Below are positions 22,237 through 36,194 of a stretch of DNA of 64,000 nucleotides, one piece after another. The position numbers were made by a program, and so were the translations under genes. The stretch comes from Candidatus Mycoplasma haematohominis (GTDB lineage: Bacteria; Bacillota_I; Bacilli_A; Mycoplasmatales; Mycoplasmoidaceae). Under the pieces are notes generated by a model. It saw only the letters and a program-made list of their open reading frames with translations. It was not told the origin of the DNA and searched no databases. The stretch covers positions 1 to 64,000 of the forward strand of contig NZ_CACTIB010000021.1 in the NCBI RefSeq assembly GCF_902712995.1. The letters run 5' to 3'. Each line of letters begins with the position of its first letter. The first letter of the stretch is position 1.

Positions 22237-25224
22237 ATGTTTTTTACTACATGGTTTACCGCAACCAATCTATTAAAGAAGGGTTTGGGTATTTCTTTAC
22301 TCTTAGCTGGGGGTGGCTCTCTTCTACATTGAGTAGTTATTAGTCCTGAAATAGAGGGTTCAAAAGCTAAGAATTTACCTGGATCAACTCCTGTTTTAGA
22401 TAGTAGGAAAGGAAATCCTTATAAGTGACAGCATGGAGATATGTCCTCTGCAGGAGAGTTTTCTAAATTTGATGGTGTTCCGAACATATTTCCTAATCTA
22501 ACTTCTGCTTATCTGAATGGAAACACTAAGTCAAGGCATTTGTCGGAATTACATAAGTCTTTAAGGGAGCATGTATCTAAGAATGAAGATGTATGGTATG
22601 TTTGGACAGATAAGACTTATAAGAATGATGCTATTACTCAGCAAAGTGCTGCAAGATTGAAAAGAGACAATGTTAGTATGTCTCATATTTCAGCTATTGA
22701 GATTCCATATAAAAGTCATCAGTTTGTAAGGAACGTTAATTCTTTAACTAAGTCACAGATAATTCAGGATTTACTCTGATCTTTGATAGAGGAGTCAACA
22801 GAAGGGAAGTTTTCAGTTAGACCTGATTCAGTAAAGATTGATTTTTCTATAGAGAAGCCGTTATTTGACGTATCTAATTCAGGAGATCAGGATGTATTTC
22901 CATTACCTGCTAATAAATTAAAGAACTTTAAGATTCATTTCAAAGTATTTAATTACAGTCAGAATGTTGTTAAGGTATTCAAGACTATACCAATAGAGCC
23001 TTTAAGAGAGAAAGAGATACGTATTCAGATTGATAGTGCTGAGATTAGACCTTTTCCTGTTTCTCTTTGAATAGGGATGCAGTCTGCTGTTAAATGAGGA
23101 TTGTTGCCTACAGATGATAATCAGTTTAACTTGAGTATATATGAGATCTTTCCTACATTAAATACCAGACACTTAAAACTACCTGATCTTTCTATTATCT
23201 ATGGAAGAAGTAGATTTATCTCTGACTCTGTTGCTTCTCCTTCCTATTCTAGGATGGTAAATACACCTACTTATAAAAACCTTAAAGATGCTGTTGATCC
23301 TTTCTTGATAGGTATTACTCCTAAACAGATTGAAGAGGATTTAGAGACTTGGTATGGTTCATTGGCAGCTTTCCATACAAGACTGAGAATACAGGATGTT
23401 CGTAAGTTTTTGAGGATTTTGGAGATGCCAATTACAAGTGGTGATGATCATAAGACTTATTCAGTAATAGAGAACTTTGTTAAACATCCTCACTTTAGAA
23501 ATAACTTCTATAACTTGATTTTCTTCAATGAAACAGGTAGGAAGATGGTTGATAAGGTTTTTGATACTACAAGGGAAGACTCTGTTAATGCTAAGGAGTT
23601 GTCTGCAATGTTGAAGGCTCTTGCAAAACAACTTGAGACATTGGAGAACAATATGAAGATTACATTTACTTGGGAGAAGAAGCCAGAGTTAGTTGTTTCT
23701 AACGTTGAAGATCAGTCTCCTTATCCTGCTGTATCCTTTAGTTTTTCACAGGAGTTTTCATGAGATCAAGAGATAGTTATTCCGTTTAAGGGGTGTTGGG
23801 ATGATGATGGTAATAATTTTGAAAAAGATACCCAAAAAGATAGTTGTTCAGGCAATAAACAATACTTTGATTTATCAAATAAATTAGATGGATTAGATGA
23901 GATTCTGAAACCTATTGCAAGTTCTATTAGTCCATTTATATTTGGTTTAATTCCTAGTGCTAAGAAATTTATTGGTTGAGAGCAGTGGAAAATTGGTAAT
24001 AACGAAAAAGTAACAAATAAATATATAGCTCATCACAGTCCTATTTCTCCTGCGATAACTAAGACAAGTGACTATTATGAGCAGACAAGAATGGCTGCAG
24101 GATGGAAAGCTCTAGATGTTAAGGTTGTGCATGATATGAGCCAATTCCATGAATTTGTTCATAGTGTTTATTCCAAGATTGATTCTTATAAAGATTTAAA
24201 TGGAGTGAATATTACGAATTTTGCATCAACTATTGCTGCGGGAGCTACTTTATCAAATGAAAAAAAGAAAAAGGAAATAATGAACGATCTTGTTGCTTTC
24301 GGGGTTCATTTGATAAATCAGTCGTTCGATGAAAGTTACTTTAAAAAAGATCAAACATCTCCAGAGAATCAAAGACCATGGCCAGTCTTTTTTAAAACTT
24401 TATTGCAACAGCCTTTCAAAATTGATAGTACACAAGTTTTTGCGGGATACAGTAGAGCTATATTTGATGTAGATGAATTTGTTTTAAAGAATACTAAAGA
24501 ACAACAGCAACAACAGAAATCAGGGGTAACAAAGAATGTTTACAAGATTTCAAAAGATTGACAATCTAAGGATGTAAATGGAAGCAAAAATAGTTCAATT
24601 AAAGAATGAGATTATCCAGCTAAATATAAGAGCGAAAGCGTAAAAAACATAGTTCAGAATTATGAAAATACTTATTCAAGTAACTTCCCTAAATCACCTA
24701 TGATCTTTGATTTTCCTTCAAATGAAAAATGGAATTTGTTTTTGCGACAGGAAGGAGCAACCTCTACTGGATTTATGAGGTACAGGGATAATTTGAAAAA
24801 TATTATGTTAGAGGCTTTACATAATAAGCATATTCCTGGATCTAATCCTCCAACTGCCTTAAAACACTTCCCAGACCAGAAATTTATTAATTGAAATAGG
24901 GTAAAAATTAGTGCCACTCCTATAGATTTGGAGAAGGCATTGAGATCAGTGCTTGCTTTAACTAATCAGTGAAGTACGATATTTAATGCTTATGCTAAAG
25001 TAAAACTCCACTCTATGTTAGGTGAGATGATACAAAGAGATCCAATGCTTATTACTGTGAATATGATGATGGAGGATGGTACTTTTAGATTTATAAGAGA
25101 TCCAATGGTTTTTTCTATTAATTCCGTTTATAGTACTTATCAGTTTTCAGTTCTTCCAAATCTTGATTTCGATAAGATTTCAACAGATTTGAAAGATTTC
25201 ATTAAGAGAGTTGGGATAAATTAG
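22237..25224 (+). CDS. Large membrane-anchored hypothetical protein (995 aa)
   Basis: One uninterrupted frame under code 4, with about a dozen TGA Trp codons. The N-terminal helix (about 13-34, KKGLGISLLLAGGGSLLHWV) is the only clear membrane segment, so about 960 residues probably lie on one side, most likely outside. The body is rich in aromatic and charged residues with no low-complexity stretch except a Gln run near 24506. A large single-anchor protein in an organism that attaches to red cells suggests an adhesin or surface enzyme, but no domain is recognised and this is inference. Confidence 0.85.
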
Positions 25225-25234
25225 TTAAATCAGC

Positions 25235-25414
25235 TTAGTAATAATCGTCTTCGTCGAAAAATTCAAGTTGTTCTTCTTCATCAAGTTCTAAGTCTTCCTC
25301 CATTTCTTCTAATTCATTTTTTCAAGTTTCATCTTCTTCTCAAAGTAGATCGTCTTCTTCATCTTCACCTCCAGGAATAAGTAGATAAATTCAGTTATTT
25401 AGAAGTAGTTTCAT
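25235..25414 (-). CDS. Acidic miniprotein (59 aa)
   Basis: The start MKLLLNNWIYLLIPGG is a short hydrophobic segment. Almost only Glu/Asp follows, with two TGA Trp (LLWEEDETWKNE), ending FFDEDDYY. It is convergent with the 995-aa gene, 10 bp away. The strongly acidic composition is consistent across the frame, but such a short sequence could arise by chance. Confidence 0.5.
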
Positions 25415-25577
25415 GGGACTGTTTTTCTCGTTCTTGTAAAAAAATTTTCGAGATTATATGGTTTCTGGTTTTTTGTAGGTTTTTAAAAAAGTAAAAAATA
25501 AAAATTTCTTCACTTATAAAATGATCTTTTGAAAATTAACTTATTTCTTTTTTCATATATGGCCAAAGAATAAAAAT

Positions 25578-25606
25578 TTGAAAAGATACCTGTTCTGTAA
25601 TATAAT
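25578..25606 (+). promoter_or_regulatory. rRNA operon promoter
   Basis: The -35 TTGAAA (25578-25583), a 17-bp spacer and a perfect -10 TATAAT (25601-25606) lie about 45 bp before mature 16S. Transcription should start near 25612. Confidence 0.8.
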
Positions 25607-25634
25607 TAATCACCGTCAGATAGTTTTTTGAAAA

Positions 25635-25646
25635 CTGAAAGTCGTC
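25635..25646 (+). other. 16S processing stem, 5' arm
   Basis: CTGAAAGTCGTC pairs with GATGACTTTCAG at 27217-27228 (one G-U pair), bracketing 16S. This is the expected RNase III-type processing stem. Confidence 0.75.
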
Positions 25647-25651
25647 TGTTA

Positions 25652-27118
25652 ATTTACTGAGAGTTTGATCCTAGCTCAGAATTAACGCTGATGGCATGCC
25701 TAATACATGCAAGTCGAGCGGACTCGCAAGAGTTAGCGGCGAACGGGTGAGTAATACATATTTAACATACCCCCCAAAAGTGCATAGCTACCCGAAAGGG
25801 TAATTAATACACTATAGGAGGCTCCGACACAAGTCGGGGTCTTTAAAGGCCTTGGCCGATGAGGGATTGGAATATGCTCTATTAGCTTGTTGGCGGGATA
25901 AAAGCCCACCAAGGCAATGATAGATAGCTGGTCTAAGAGGATGAACAGCCACAATGGGATTGAGATACGGCCCATATTCCTACGGGAAGCAGCAGTAGGG
26001 AATCTTCCACAATGGGCGAAAGCCTGATGGAGCGATGCCATGTGAACGATGAAGGTCTTTTTGATTGTAAAGTTCTTTTATAGGAGAAAATAATGATTGT
26101 ATCCTATGAATAAGTGACAGCAAACTATGTGCCAGCAGCTGCGGTAATACATAGGTCGCGAGCGTTATTCGGATTTATTGGGCGTAAAGCAAGCGCAGGC
26201 GGACGGACAAGTTTTGTGTTAAAAGCAGTTGCTCAACAATTGTTTGCGCTGAATACTGTCCGTCTAGAATACGGTAGGAAGTTTTGGAATTTAATATGGA
26301 GCGGTGGAATGTGTAGATATATTAAAGAACACCAGAGGCGAAGGCGAAAACTTAGGCCGTTATTGACGCTTAGGCTTGAAAGTGTGGGGAGCAAATGGGA
26401 TTAGATACCCCAGTAGTCCACACCGTAAACGATGGATATTAGATGTTGGGACTTGCGTCTCAGCGTTGTAGCTTACGTGTTAAATATCCCGCCTGGGTAG
26501 TACATATGCAAATATGAAACTCAAAGGAATTGACGGGGACCTGAACAAGTGGTGGAACATGTTGCTTAATTCGATAATACACGAAAAACCTTACCAAGGT
26601 TTGACATCCCCAGCAAAGCTATAGAAATATAGTGGAGGTTATCTGGGTGACAGGTGGTGCATGGCTGTCGTCAGCTCGTGTCATGAGATGTTTGGTTAAG
26701 TCCCGCAACGAGCGCAACCCCACTCTTTAGTTGTTTTTCTAAAGAGACTGAACAGTAATGTATAGGAAGGTTGGGATCACGTCAAGTCATCATGCCCCTT
26801 ATACCTTGGGCCGCAAACGTGTTACAATGTTGAGTACAACGTGCTGCAAACCAGCGATGGTAAGCAAATCACTAAAAACTCATCTCAGTCCGGATAAAAG
26901 GCTGCAATTCGCCTTTTTGAAGTTGGAATCACTAGTAATCCCGTGTCAGCTATATCGGGGTGAATACGTTCCCAGGTCTTGTACACACCGCCCGTCAAAC
27001 TATGAGAGGGAGGGCCATTCAAAAACGTATTAATTTGCGTCTAGAGTGAATCTCCTGATTGGAGTTAAGTCGTAACAAGGTACCCGTACGAGAACGTGCG
27101 GGTGGATAATCTTCTTTT
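25652..27118 (+). rRNA. rrs: 16S ribosomal RNA
   Basis: About 1467 nt. Universal segments are present: AGAGTTTGATCCTAGCTCAG (one change from the usual), GTGCCAGCAGCTGCGGTAAT, ATTAGATACCC, the TTGACGGGGAC region, and AAGTCGTAACAAGGTA. The 3' end after TGCGG reads GTGGATAATCTTCTTTT, where most bacteria have TTGGATCACCTCCTTA, so the anti-Shine-Dalgarno core CCTCC is missing. Both ends are placed by similarity. Confidence 0.97.
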
Positions 27119-27321
27119 GAGAGTTTGTGTAAAAGCAAACTAATTTATAGTGAATGAGGTTTCAACTTGATTATGATCACGGCAAAATAGTTCTGTGATC
27201 TGTAAAGATCAAGGCGGATGACTTTCAGCTTTGAGAGAACTAATGCAGTTGCTCTCTGAAGATTGTTTTTTGAAAGTAGAAAAGATAATAACCGAGTTAA
27301 CTTAATTAAAAGTAAGTTAAT
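27119..27321 (+). other. 16S-23S internal transcribed spacer without tRNA
   Basis: About 200 nt. It holds the 3' arm of the 16S stem (27217-27228), a short hairpin GAGAGAAC...TTGCTCTC, and the 5' arm of the 23S stem (27261-27290). I see no tRNA gene, unlike the tRNA-containing spacers common elsewhere in bacteria. Confidence 0.8.
27261..27290 (+). other. 23S processing stem, 5' arm
   Basis: GATTGTTTTT and AAAAGATAATA pair with TATTATCTTTTC and AAAAACAATC at 30297-30331, with a bulge between, enclosing the 23S gene. Confidence 0.7.
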
Positions 27322-30278
<2,957 letters not shown>

Positions 30279-30336
30279 CTTATAAAGTTAGCTCTCTATT
30301 ATCTTTTCACTTTCTAATATGAAAAACAATCTGATC

Positions 30337-30453
30337 TGCGCGGTGAGGATAGTGCGGGGGAAATACTTATACCCATTCCGAACATAAAAGTCAAGCCCCG
30401 CACGCCATCTCATTCTTAACAGGAAGTTAACGATAGAGTTGGTTTGCCGCGCT
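30337..30453 (+). rRNA. rrf: 5S ribosomal RNA
   Basis: About 117 nt, beginning TGCGCGGTGAGGATAG, with CCCATTCCGAACA and a closing stem GCGCGG/CCGCGC. It lies about 60 nt after 23S, so the three rRNAs form one operon. Confidence 0.9.
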
Positions 30454-30653
30454 ATTTTTCATAGCAACATAAAGTTGCAATACAGCAAAACGAAATACAG
30501 GTCATTTGAAATTTAGAGAAAATATTTTTGAATTGTTGATTTTGATTAATGTTTAAAAATGTTTTCTCAATTGACCAAAACATTGATTTATTTAATTTTT
30601 TATGATTTATGTCGATGATTTAATTATCTTTGTAAATTAAAAATCAGAAACTC

Positions 30654-31445
30654 ATGGATCCCACAAAATTAGCCGTAGGAGCTGGAACAGCTGTATTAAT
30701 AGCTGGTGGCGGTTACGGAGTAAGCACATTATTTAAAGGTGGAATGCCTGATTATTTTTCCTTAGCAGCTCAAACCAATAAATACACTACAGATTTCCCA
30801 GATTATTTTGTAGATATAGATCACAAAGATAGCAGTTCATGATGAACTTGAGTTTACAACACAAGATATTGAGTTGGTTCAGATGGAAAGACGATTGAAG
30901 AAGAAGCAAGACCCGCACCAAAAAAGGCTTTTGAAAATTTAAAAGATGCGGAAGGGATTAAAGGGGCTTGTAAGAAGGTTTATGAAGCAGATAAGGCAAA
31001 AGTTAAGTCAGATAATAATCCTACAAATAACGATGAATTTGCAGAAGTAGATGTTTGAAGATACTGTACAGCAATTAAGAAGAAACCAAAGACGATTCAA
31101 GAACAAACAGGTGAGTCTTATTCAACTTCCGGCACGTATGGGCAAGCTGATCCAACCAAGCTAATTTCTGTTGAATCTCCTGATAATACATCTTTCTGAA
31201 AAGAACAACAGAGATTGTTCTTTAAGGGAGGAGGGAATAGAAGTGGCTCATCGCTAAAAAATAATTCTGCATTTCAAGATTTATATGAAGGTTGAAAATC
31301 AGGTAAATCAGTAAAGGATGATGCTCTCAAGAAAACATGTAAAGATGCTTATGGACAGCCAACAACATCTTCTCAGAATCCTAATAAATATCCAGAAGCA
31401 GATGTGTTTAGATATTGTTCTTTAAAGCGAACTAAAACTTCTTAA
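30654..31445 (+). CDS. Two-module anchored paralogue, DYFVD/QEQQRLFF subtype
   Basis: It encodes 263 aa. The anchor MDPTKLAVGAGTAVLIAGGG runs into YGVSTLFKGGMPDYFSL; then DYFVDIDHKDSSSWWTWVYN, module-1 Cys in GACKKVYEAD and WRYCTAI, and module 2 with YGQADPTKLISV, FWKEQQRLFFKGG, KTCKDAY and FRYCSL. The gene at 33108 is its near twin in the anchor and middle. It is the first gene after the rRNA operon; the 200-bp gap probably holds its promoter. It heads a run of five closely spaced genes. Confidence 0.87.
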
Positions 31446-31449
31446 TTCT

Positions 31450-32298
31450 ATGGATCCAACTAAATTAGCTGCGGGGATAGGTGCAACTGCTGTATTAATT
31501 GCAGGTGGAGGATATGGAATAAGTGCTTTATTAGCAGATGGAATGCCAGATTATATTGTTTTGTCCAAAGGAGAACCTACACCTACCGATAGTACAATAG
31601 GTAAACTATACGGCAACTATCTAGTAGCTCCTTATGGCTCTAGAGGAAAAACTAATATCTCTGACGAAACTAAATCTAATAGCAAAAAGTGATGAGAGTG
31701 ATCTTATAGGAGGTGAGAAAAAGACTTTAAGAAAGGAAGTCAATTAAGTGATGCATTTAAAGATGACAAAAAAATAAATTCAGGTTTTTCTGATGTTACT
31801 CCTGAAGCCAATAAAGCAAAAGCTTTAAATCAAGTTTGCGAGGATGTTTACAAGAAAACAGAGAACGATATAACTCCTGATACCGACAATAATAAAAAAA
31901 GACTTAGAGATGATATGTGGAAGTATTGCTCTTTTTTTGGAAGGAAGCCAACAACAGTTAAAGAAAAAGATGGAGAGAGTTATGATGCAGGAAAATATGG
32001 ACAGACTAAAGAAACGGAACTAATTTCTATTGATGATCCATTAAATAAATTATTTTGAGAAATAAGAAATGAAGAATTTTTTGGAAAGCCTTCTATTGAC
32101 GGTATAGGGGTTGGTTTACAAGAAACAGATAACTCTTTGTTTAAGTCTTTATATGATAGTAAGAGTTCTCAAGGTAGAGGAACAATAAAAAATGCTTGTA
32201 AAGAAGCATATTCTCTAACTTCTAATGAAACAGGAACAAAGAAAGCAAAACAAGATAGTGTTCTTAAATTCTGCTCTTTAAAAGGAAAAGATAGTTAA
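31450..32298 (+). CDS. Two-module anchored paralogue, GNYLVAPYG subtype
   Basis: It encodes 282 aa, 4 bp after the preceding stop. The anchor MDPTKLAAGIGATAVLIAGG is followed by MPDYIVLSKGEP, GKLYGNYLVAPYGSRGK, WWEWSYRRWEKDF, module-1 Cys at about 130 (LNQVCEDVYKK) and WKYCSFF. Module 2 has YGQTKETELISI, FWEIRNEEFFG, KNACKEAY and KFCSLKG. It is closest to 37071, with which it shares a RGTIK motif. Confidence 0.87.
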
Positions 32299-32300
32299 TT

Positions 32301-33104
32301 ATGTCTGTATTAGTTAAAGCAGCAGCTGGTTTAGGTGCAGCAGCAACAGTAGCTACTGGAGGATATTTCTTATTTGCTGGAGGTTCAATAGAAGTGTTTG
32401 TTATTTCGGAACAAGGAAGTGTTGATAGTGCCATATATGGCACAAATACATTTGGAAATGCGTATGCTGATTATATGGCTGATCCAGGAGAGGAAAAGAA
32501 TAAGCCATTTTGGGAAGAGTCATTTAAAAAGTGGCAGAATGATAAAAATGTAAAGAAAATACAATTTGGAAAAAAATTTGAAAATGTTGGGTTTGCGTAC
32601 AAAGGTGATCAAGAAACAAACAATAATACAGCATTAAATCAAATTTGTAAGGCTGCTTTTAAGGAATCAAAGGAAAATGTTGCGAGCAACGTTGATGATA
32701 CAGATACAACCAAATTTAAAGAGTCTGAAGTCTGAAAATATTGTTCAGCATCAAGAACTGGTTCTAAGCCGGTTTTATTGAAAGATTCACAAGTTAAAGA
32801 AGATGCTGATTTAATTGCAGCAACAGAAAGTCCAGAGACATGAGGTAAAAAATCTAAAGAACATTTAGTTTCAACAAAAGATACATCTAATGATTGATTC
32901 TGAGAGTTAAGGGAGAAGAAGTTCCGTTCAGAACAGGACTCAACAGAGGCAAGCGAGAAGAATATATTCAAGACTAGAAAGAAAAGCGGAAATACAGTCA
33001 AACAAACTTGTCAACTTGCATATGTTAAAGATTCAGGTAGTTCAGCAGATGTTACAGATGCTGATCTTAAAAAATATTGTTACTTTGAAAAAACAACTCA
33101 ATAA
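32301..33104 (+). CDS. Two-module anchored paralogue, FGNAYADYMADP subtype
   Basis: It encodes 267 aa, 2 bp after the previous stop. The anchor MSVLVKAAAGLGAAATVATG is followed by VFVISEQGS, FGNAYADYMADPGEE and FWEESFKKWQND (aromatic FW where others have WW). Cys pairs are LNQICKAAFK / WKYCSA and KQTCQLAY / KKYCYFEK. The YLxDP form also occurs at 33929, 39601, 40415 and 41924. Confidence 0.86.
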
Positions 33105-33107
33105 TCG

Positions 33108-33926
33108 ATGGATCCAACTAAATTAGCCGTAGGAGCGGGAACAGCTGTTTTAATAGCTGGAGGAGGTTACGGAGTAAGCACTCTATTTCAAGGAGGTATG
33201 CCTGACTATGTATCTTTTTCTACTACAACCAGCGCCCTTTATGTTTTTGATTCTCCGGATTATTTTGTAGATATAGATCATAAAGATAGTAGTTCATGAT
33301 GAACTTGAGTTTACAACACAAGATATTGAGTTGATTCAGATAACAAGACAGCTGAAAAAGAGACAAGACCTACACCAAAAAGAGGTTTTGAGAATTTAAA
33401 AGATGCAGAGGGGATTAAGGCGACCTGTAAAGCGGTTTATGCTGCAGCAAAAGAAAAAGTTAAGTCAACAGGAGAACCAAGTACAAATGAATACTTTGAA
33501 GCAGATGTTTGAAGATACTGTACAGCAGTTAAGAAGAAACCAATAGTTGTTGGTTCGACTTTCAAACCAGGTTCTACAAGCGAAAAAGAAGATAGTGAAT
33601 ATTCTAATGGAACCTTTGGAAAGGCTAATAAAGATAAATTAGTATCTATAACAGCCAAAGATAATGATTCTTTCTGGCAAGAACAGCAAAGATTGTTTTT
33701 TAAAAAGCAAGGTAATAGAAGTGGCGCATCTTTAAAAAATAATTCTGCATTTCAAGATTTATACGAAAATTGAAAATCAGGTAAATCAATTAAGGATGAT
33801 GCTCTTAAGAGTTTATGTCAAGAGTCTTACGGAAAAGTAGAAGCAACAACATCTTCTCAAAGTCCTAATAAATATCCAAAGGAAGATGTATTTAAATTCT
33901 GTTCTTTAAAAGGATCCAGTAATTAA
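33108..33926 (+). CDS. Two-module anchored paralogue, near twin of 30654
   Basis: It encodes 272 aa. The anchor and motifs MDPTKLAVGAGTAVLIAGGG, DYFVDIDHKDSSSWWTWV, FENLKDAEGIK, FWQEQQRLFFK and NNSAFQDLYE are almost identical to 30654-31445, but the segment between GMPDY and PDYFVD (STTTSALYVF) and the module linker (about 150-180) differ. This patchwork is typical of recent duplication followed by recombination. Cys occurs in ATCKAVY, WRYCTAV, SLCQESY and KFCSLKG. Confidence 0.87.
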
Positions 33927-33928
33927 AT

Positions 33929-34720
33929 ATGTCACCATTGGCTAAAGCTGCAGCAGGCGCAGGAACTTTGTCAGTTATTGGTGGTGGAGGTTATTTGGCT
34001 TATGACAATCTAATTGATACTGGAATTCGTGTTCTAGTTGATTCTGGGAAATTTAAGGAGACATATAAAGATACAAATTTATTTGGCGCCAAATATGGTA
34101 GATATTTAGTTGATCCTGAAAGCTCTAAGAATAAAGAATGATGATCAGGTGCTTTTGGGAGATGAAGCACTTTTAAAGTTCAAGATGGTAGTGCTTCTAA
34201 GTTGAATGATGCGTTTAAAAATGATGAAAAGGTTAAAAGAGGATTTGGTTCTGTTGAAACTGATTTAAACAAGGTTTGTGAAGTTGCTTATAAGAAGTCT
34301 GAAACAGATATAAAAAACACAAGCAATACTAATTACGAAGACAATGTTTGACAATTCTGTTCTTTATTAGAAGGAAAACCAAAATTTATTGGAGACAATG
34401 AGTATACAAACCAAGTAGGAAAAGATCATAAAGATAAGGCAGTATCTGTTACGTCAACTGATAAGCAAAATAATAGCTTTTGAGATCTAAGAAATAAAGA
34501 GTTTTTTGGTAATAGAAATGCTGCTTTTAAAGGAGATAAGTCATCTAATGGTACTGTATTTAGAGATTTGTTAGAAGGAAAAAATAATGTTGATACTGTT
34601 AAAGCAGCTTGCAAAAAAGCTTATGAGACAGATAAAACTAATGGAACTTCTACACCAACCGAATTAGAGAATGATATTAAGAAATTCTGTTATTTAGTTC
34701 CTGAACCGGCTCAGTCATAA
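33929..34720 (+). CDS. Two-module anchored paralogue, YGRYLVDP subtype
   Basis: It encodes 263 aa, 2 bp after the previous gene. The anchor MSPLAKAAAGAGTLSVIGGG is followed by YLAYDNL, FGAKYGRYLVDPESS, WWSGAFGRW, LNKVCEVAYKK and WQFCSLL. Module 2 has FWDLRNKEFFG, AACKKAY and KKFCYLVPE. The ending KRFCYLVPE-like is shared with 38-42 kb members, which separates this subtype from the KFCSLKG endings. Confidence 0.86.
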
Positions 34721-34735
34721 ATTAAACATAAGAAT

Positions 34736-35215
34736 ATGTCAACACAAGCGATTGCAGGGGCTGCTGCTGGAGCAGCATTGTTAGGCGGAGGAGGAACTTT
34801 GGCTGCTTATGCAGCAGGAGCTTTCGAGAAAGAGCCTGTTAACACTTATAAAACTCAAGTTTTAGCGGATGATACAGTAAAAACTAAGGAATATATTGGC
34901 GATTCAACTGAGAAGATAAAGAAGCATTTAGAAGGAGATAAGAATCCTAAATATTCAGATACTTTGAAGGGTGTATGAGATGATATGGCAGATGATGCAA
35001 AGAAGACAATGCAGAAGCCATCTGAAGAAAAAGATAATTTATTTTCGGAATCTAATTTAACTTCTAAGAAAGGTGAAATATCTAATTTTGTAAACAAATG
35101 ATGTGAAGCAACATCTAGAGAAACACTGCAAGAAAAACCAAGCAATGAGACTTCTCCAGAGGGCAAGAAATGAAAAGCATTTAAAGATGCTTGTTTTTAT
35201 AAGGCAAGTACATAA
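34736..35215 (+). CDS. MSTQAI-type paralogous membrane-anchored protein
   Basis: It encodes 159 aa and is the third MSTQAI member, here on the plus strand inside the other family. The anchor (MSTQAIAGAAAGAALLGG, LAAYAAGAF) matches 14636-15187 closely. The body has the Cys pair NKWCEATSRE and KDACFYK. The presence of the same subtype 20 kb apart on opposite strands shows that members move. It ends the first closely spaced run; 169 bp without genes follow. Confidence 0.82.
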
Positions 35216-35384
35216 TTAGTTTTAGTTTCATGGTAAATCTTTTTTTGATTCTTAAAAAATATGTTTTTTCAAACGCTGTTAATGGTTTCAAAAATATTAA
35301 AAATGAAGTTTTCCGCTTTGTGTTTAGATTTTTATTTATTTACTGTTGCAAACTTTAACACCAATTAAGTAGGAAGATTGTTTT

Positions 35385-36194
35385 ATGGATCCAACTAAAT
35401 TAGTTGTAGGAGCAGGAATAGCAATTTTGGTAGGCGGAGGAGGATATGGAGTTAGTGCTTTATTTAGTGGCGATGGTATGCCTGATTATGTTGTTTTGTC
35501 TGTAGGAAATCCTTCATCTACTGCTGATACATTAGGTAAGCTTTATGGAAATTATTTAGTAGCCCCCTACGGATCTAGAGGCAAAGAAAGCAATGGAGAT
35601 GTAACTAAATCTAACAATAGTGATTGATGAGAGTGATCCTATAAGAGATGAGAAAAAGACCTTAAGAAGGGAAGTACGCTAAGTGATGAGTTTAAAGATA
35701 ATCAGAAGATAAATGGAGCTTTTTCTATTACTACCCCTACAAGCGGCACAGCAAAAGCTTTAAATCAAGTTTGTGAGGAAGTTTATGGAAAGCAGAAAGA
35801 AGACATAACACATGATACTGGCAATCCAAATAAAAAAAATCTTGATCATGATTTATGAAAGTACTGTTCCTTCTTCACTGCTAAACCTAAAACTATTTCT
35901 GAAACTTATTCAAATGGTAGTTATGGACTAACTAAAAAAGCAGAACTTATTTCAGTTAAGGATTCAAGTAATAGTAGATTTCGAGAGGCGAGAAATAAGG
36001 AGTTTTATGCTTCTAGCGGGGATAAATCAGGAACAAATGCTACTAGTGGAGTATTTAAAACTGCTTTTGATGGCAGAAATAAAAATAAAAAACACGTAAG
36101 AGAAATATGTTCTGGTGCTTATTCAATAACCAAAACTAATAATGAAACAAGTTATCCAGAAAATGATGTTGTTAAGTTCTGTTCATTAGGATAA
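35385..36194 (+). CDS. Two-module anchored paralogue, GNYLVAPYG subtype
   Basis: It encodes 269 aa. The anchor MDPTKLVVGAGIAILVGGGG is followed by MPDYVVLSVG, GKLYGNYLVAPYGSRGK, WWEWSYKRWEKDL, LNQVCEEVYGK and WKYCSFF. In module 2 the conserved FW[ED] is FRE: the codon is CGA where relatives have TGA, a single-base change from Trp to Arg. Later Cys are EICSGAY and KFCSLG. Its TAA shares one base with the next ATG. Confidence 0.86.

Noticed and set aside
27119..27321. Search for tRNA-Ile or tRNA-Ala in the 16S-23S spacer
   Set aside because: No cloverleaf or TTCGAAT-type T loop is found; the hairpins present are processing stems.
30454..30500. Hairpin GCAAC-ATAAA-GTTGC after 5S as a terminator
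   Set aside because: It is short and no T run follows, so a terminator cannot be supported.
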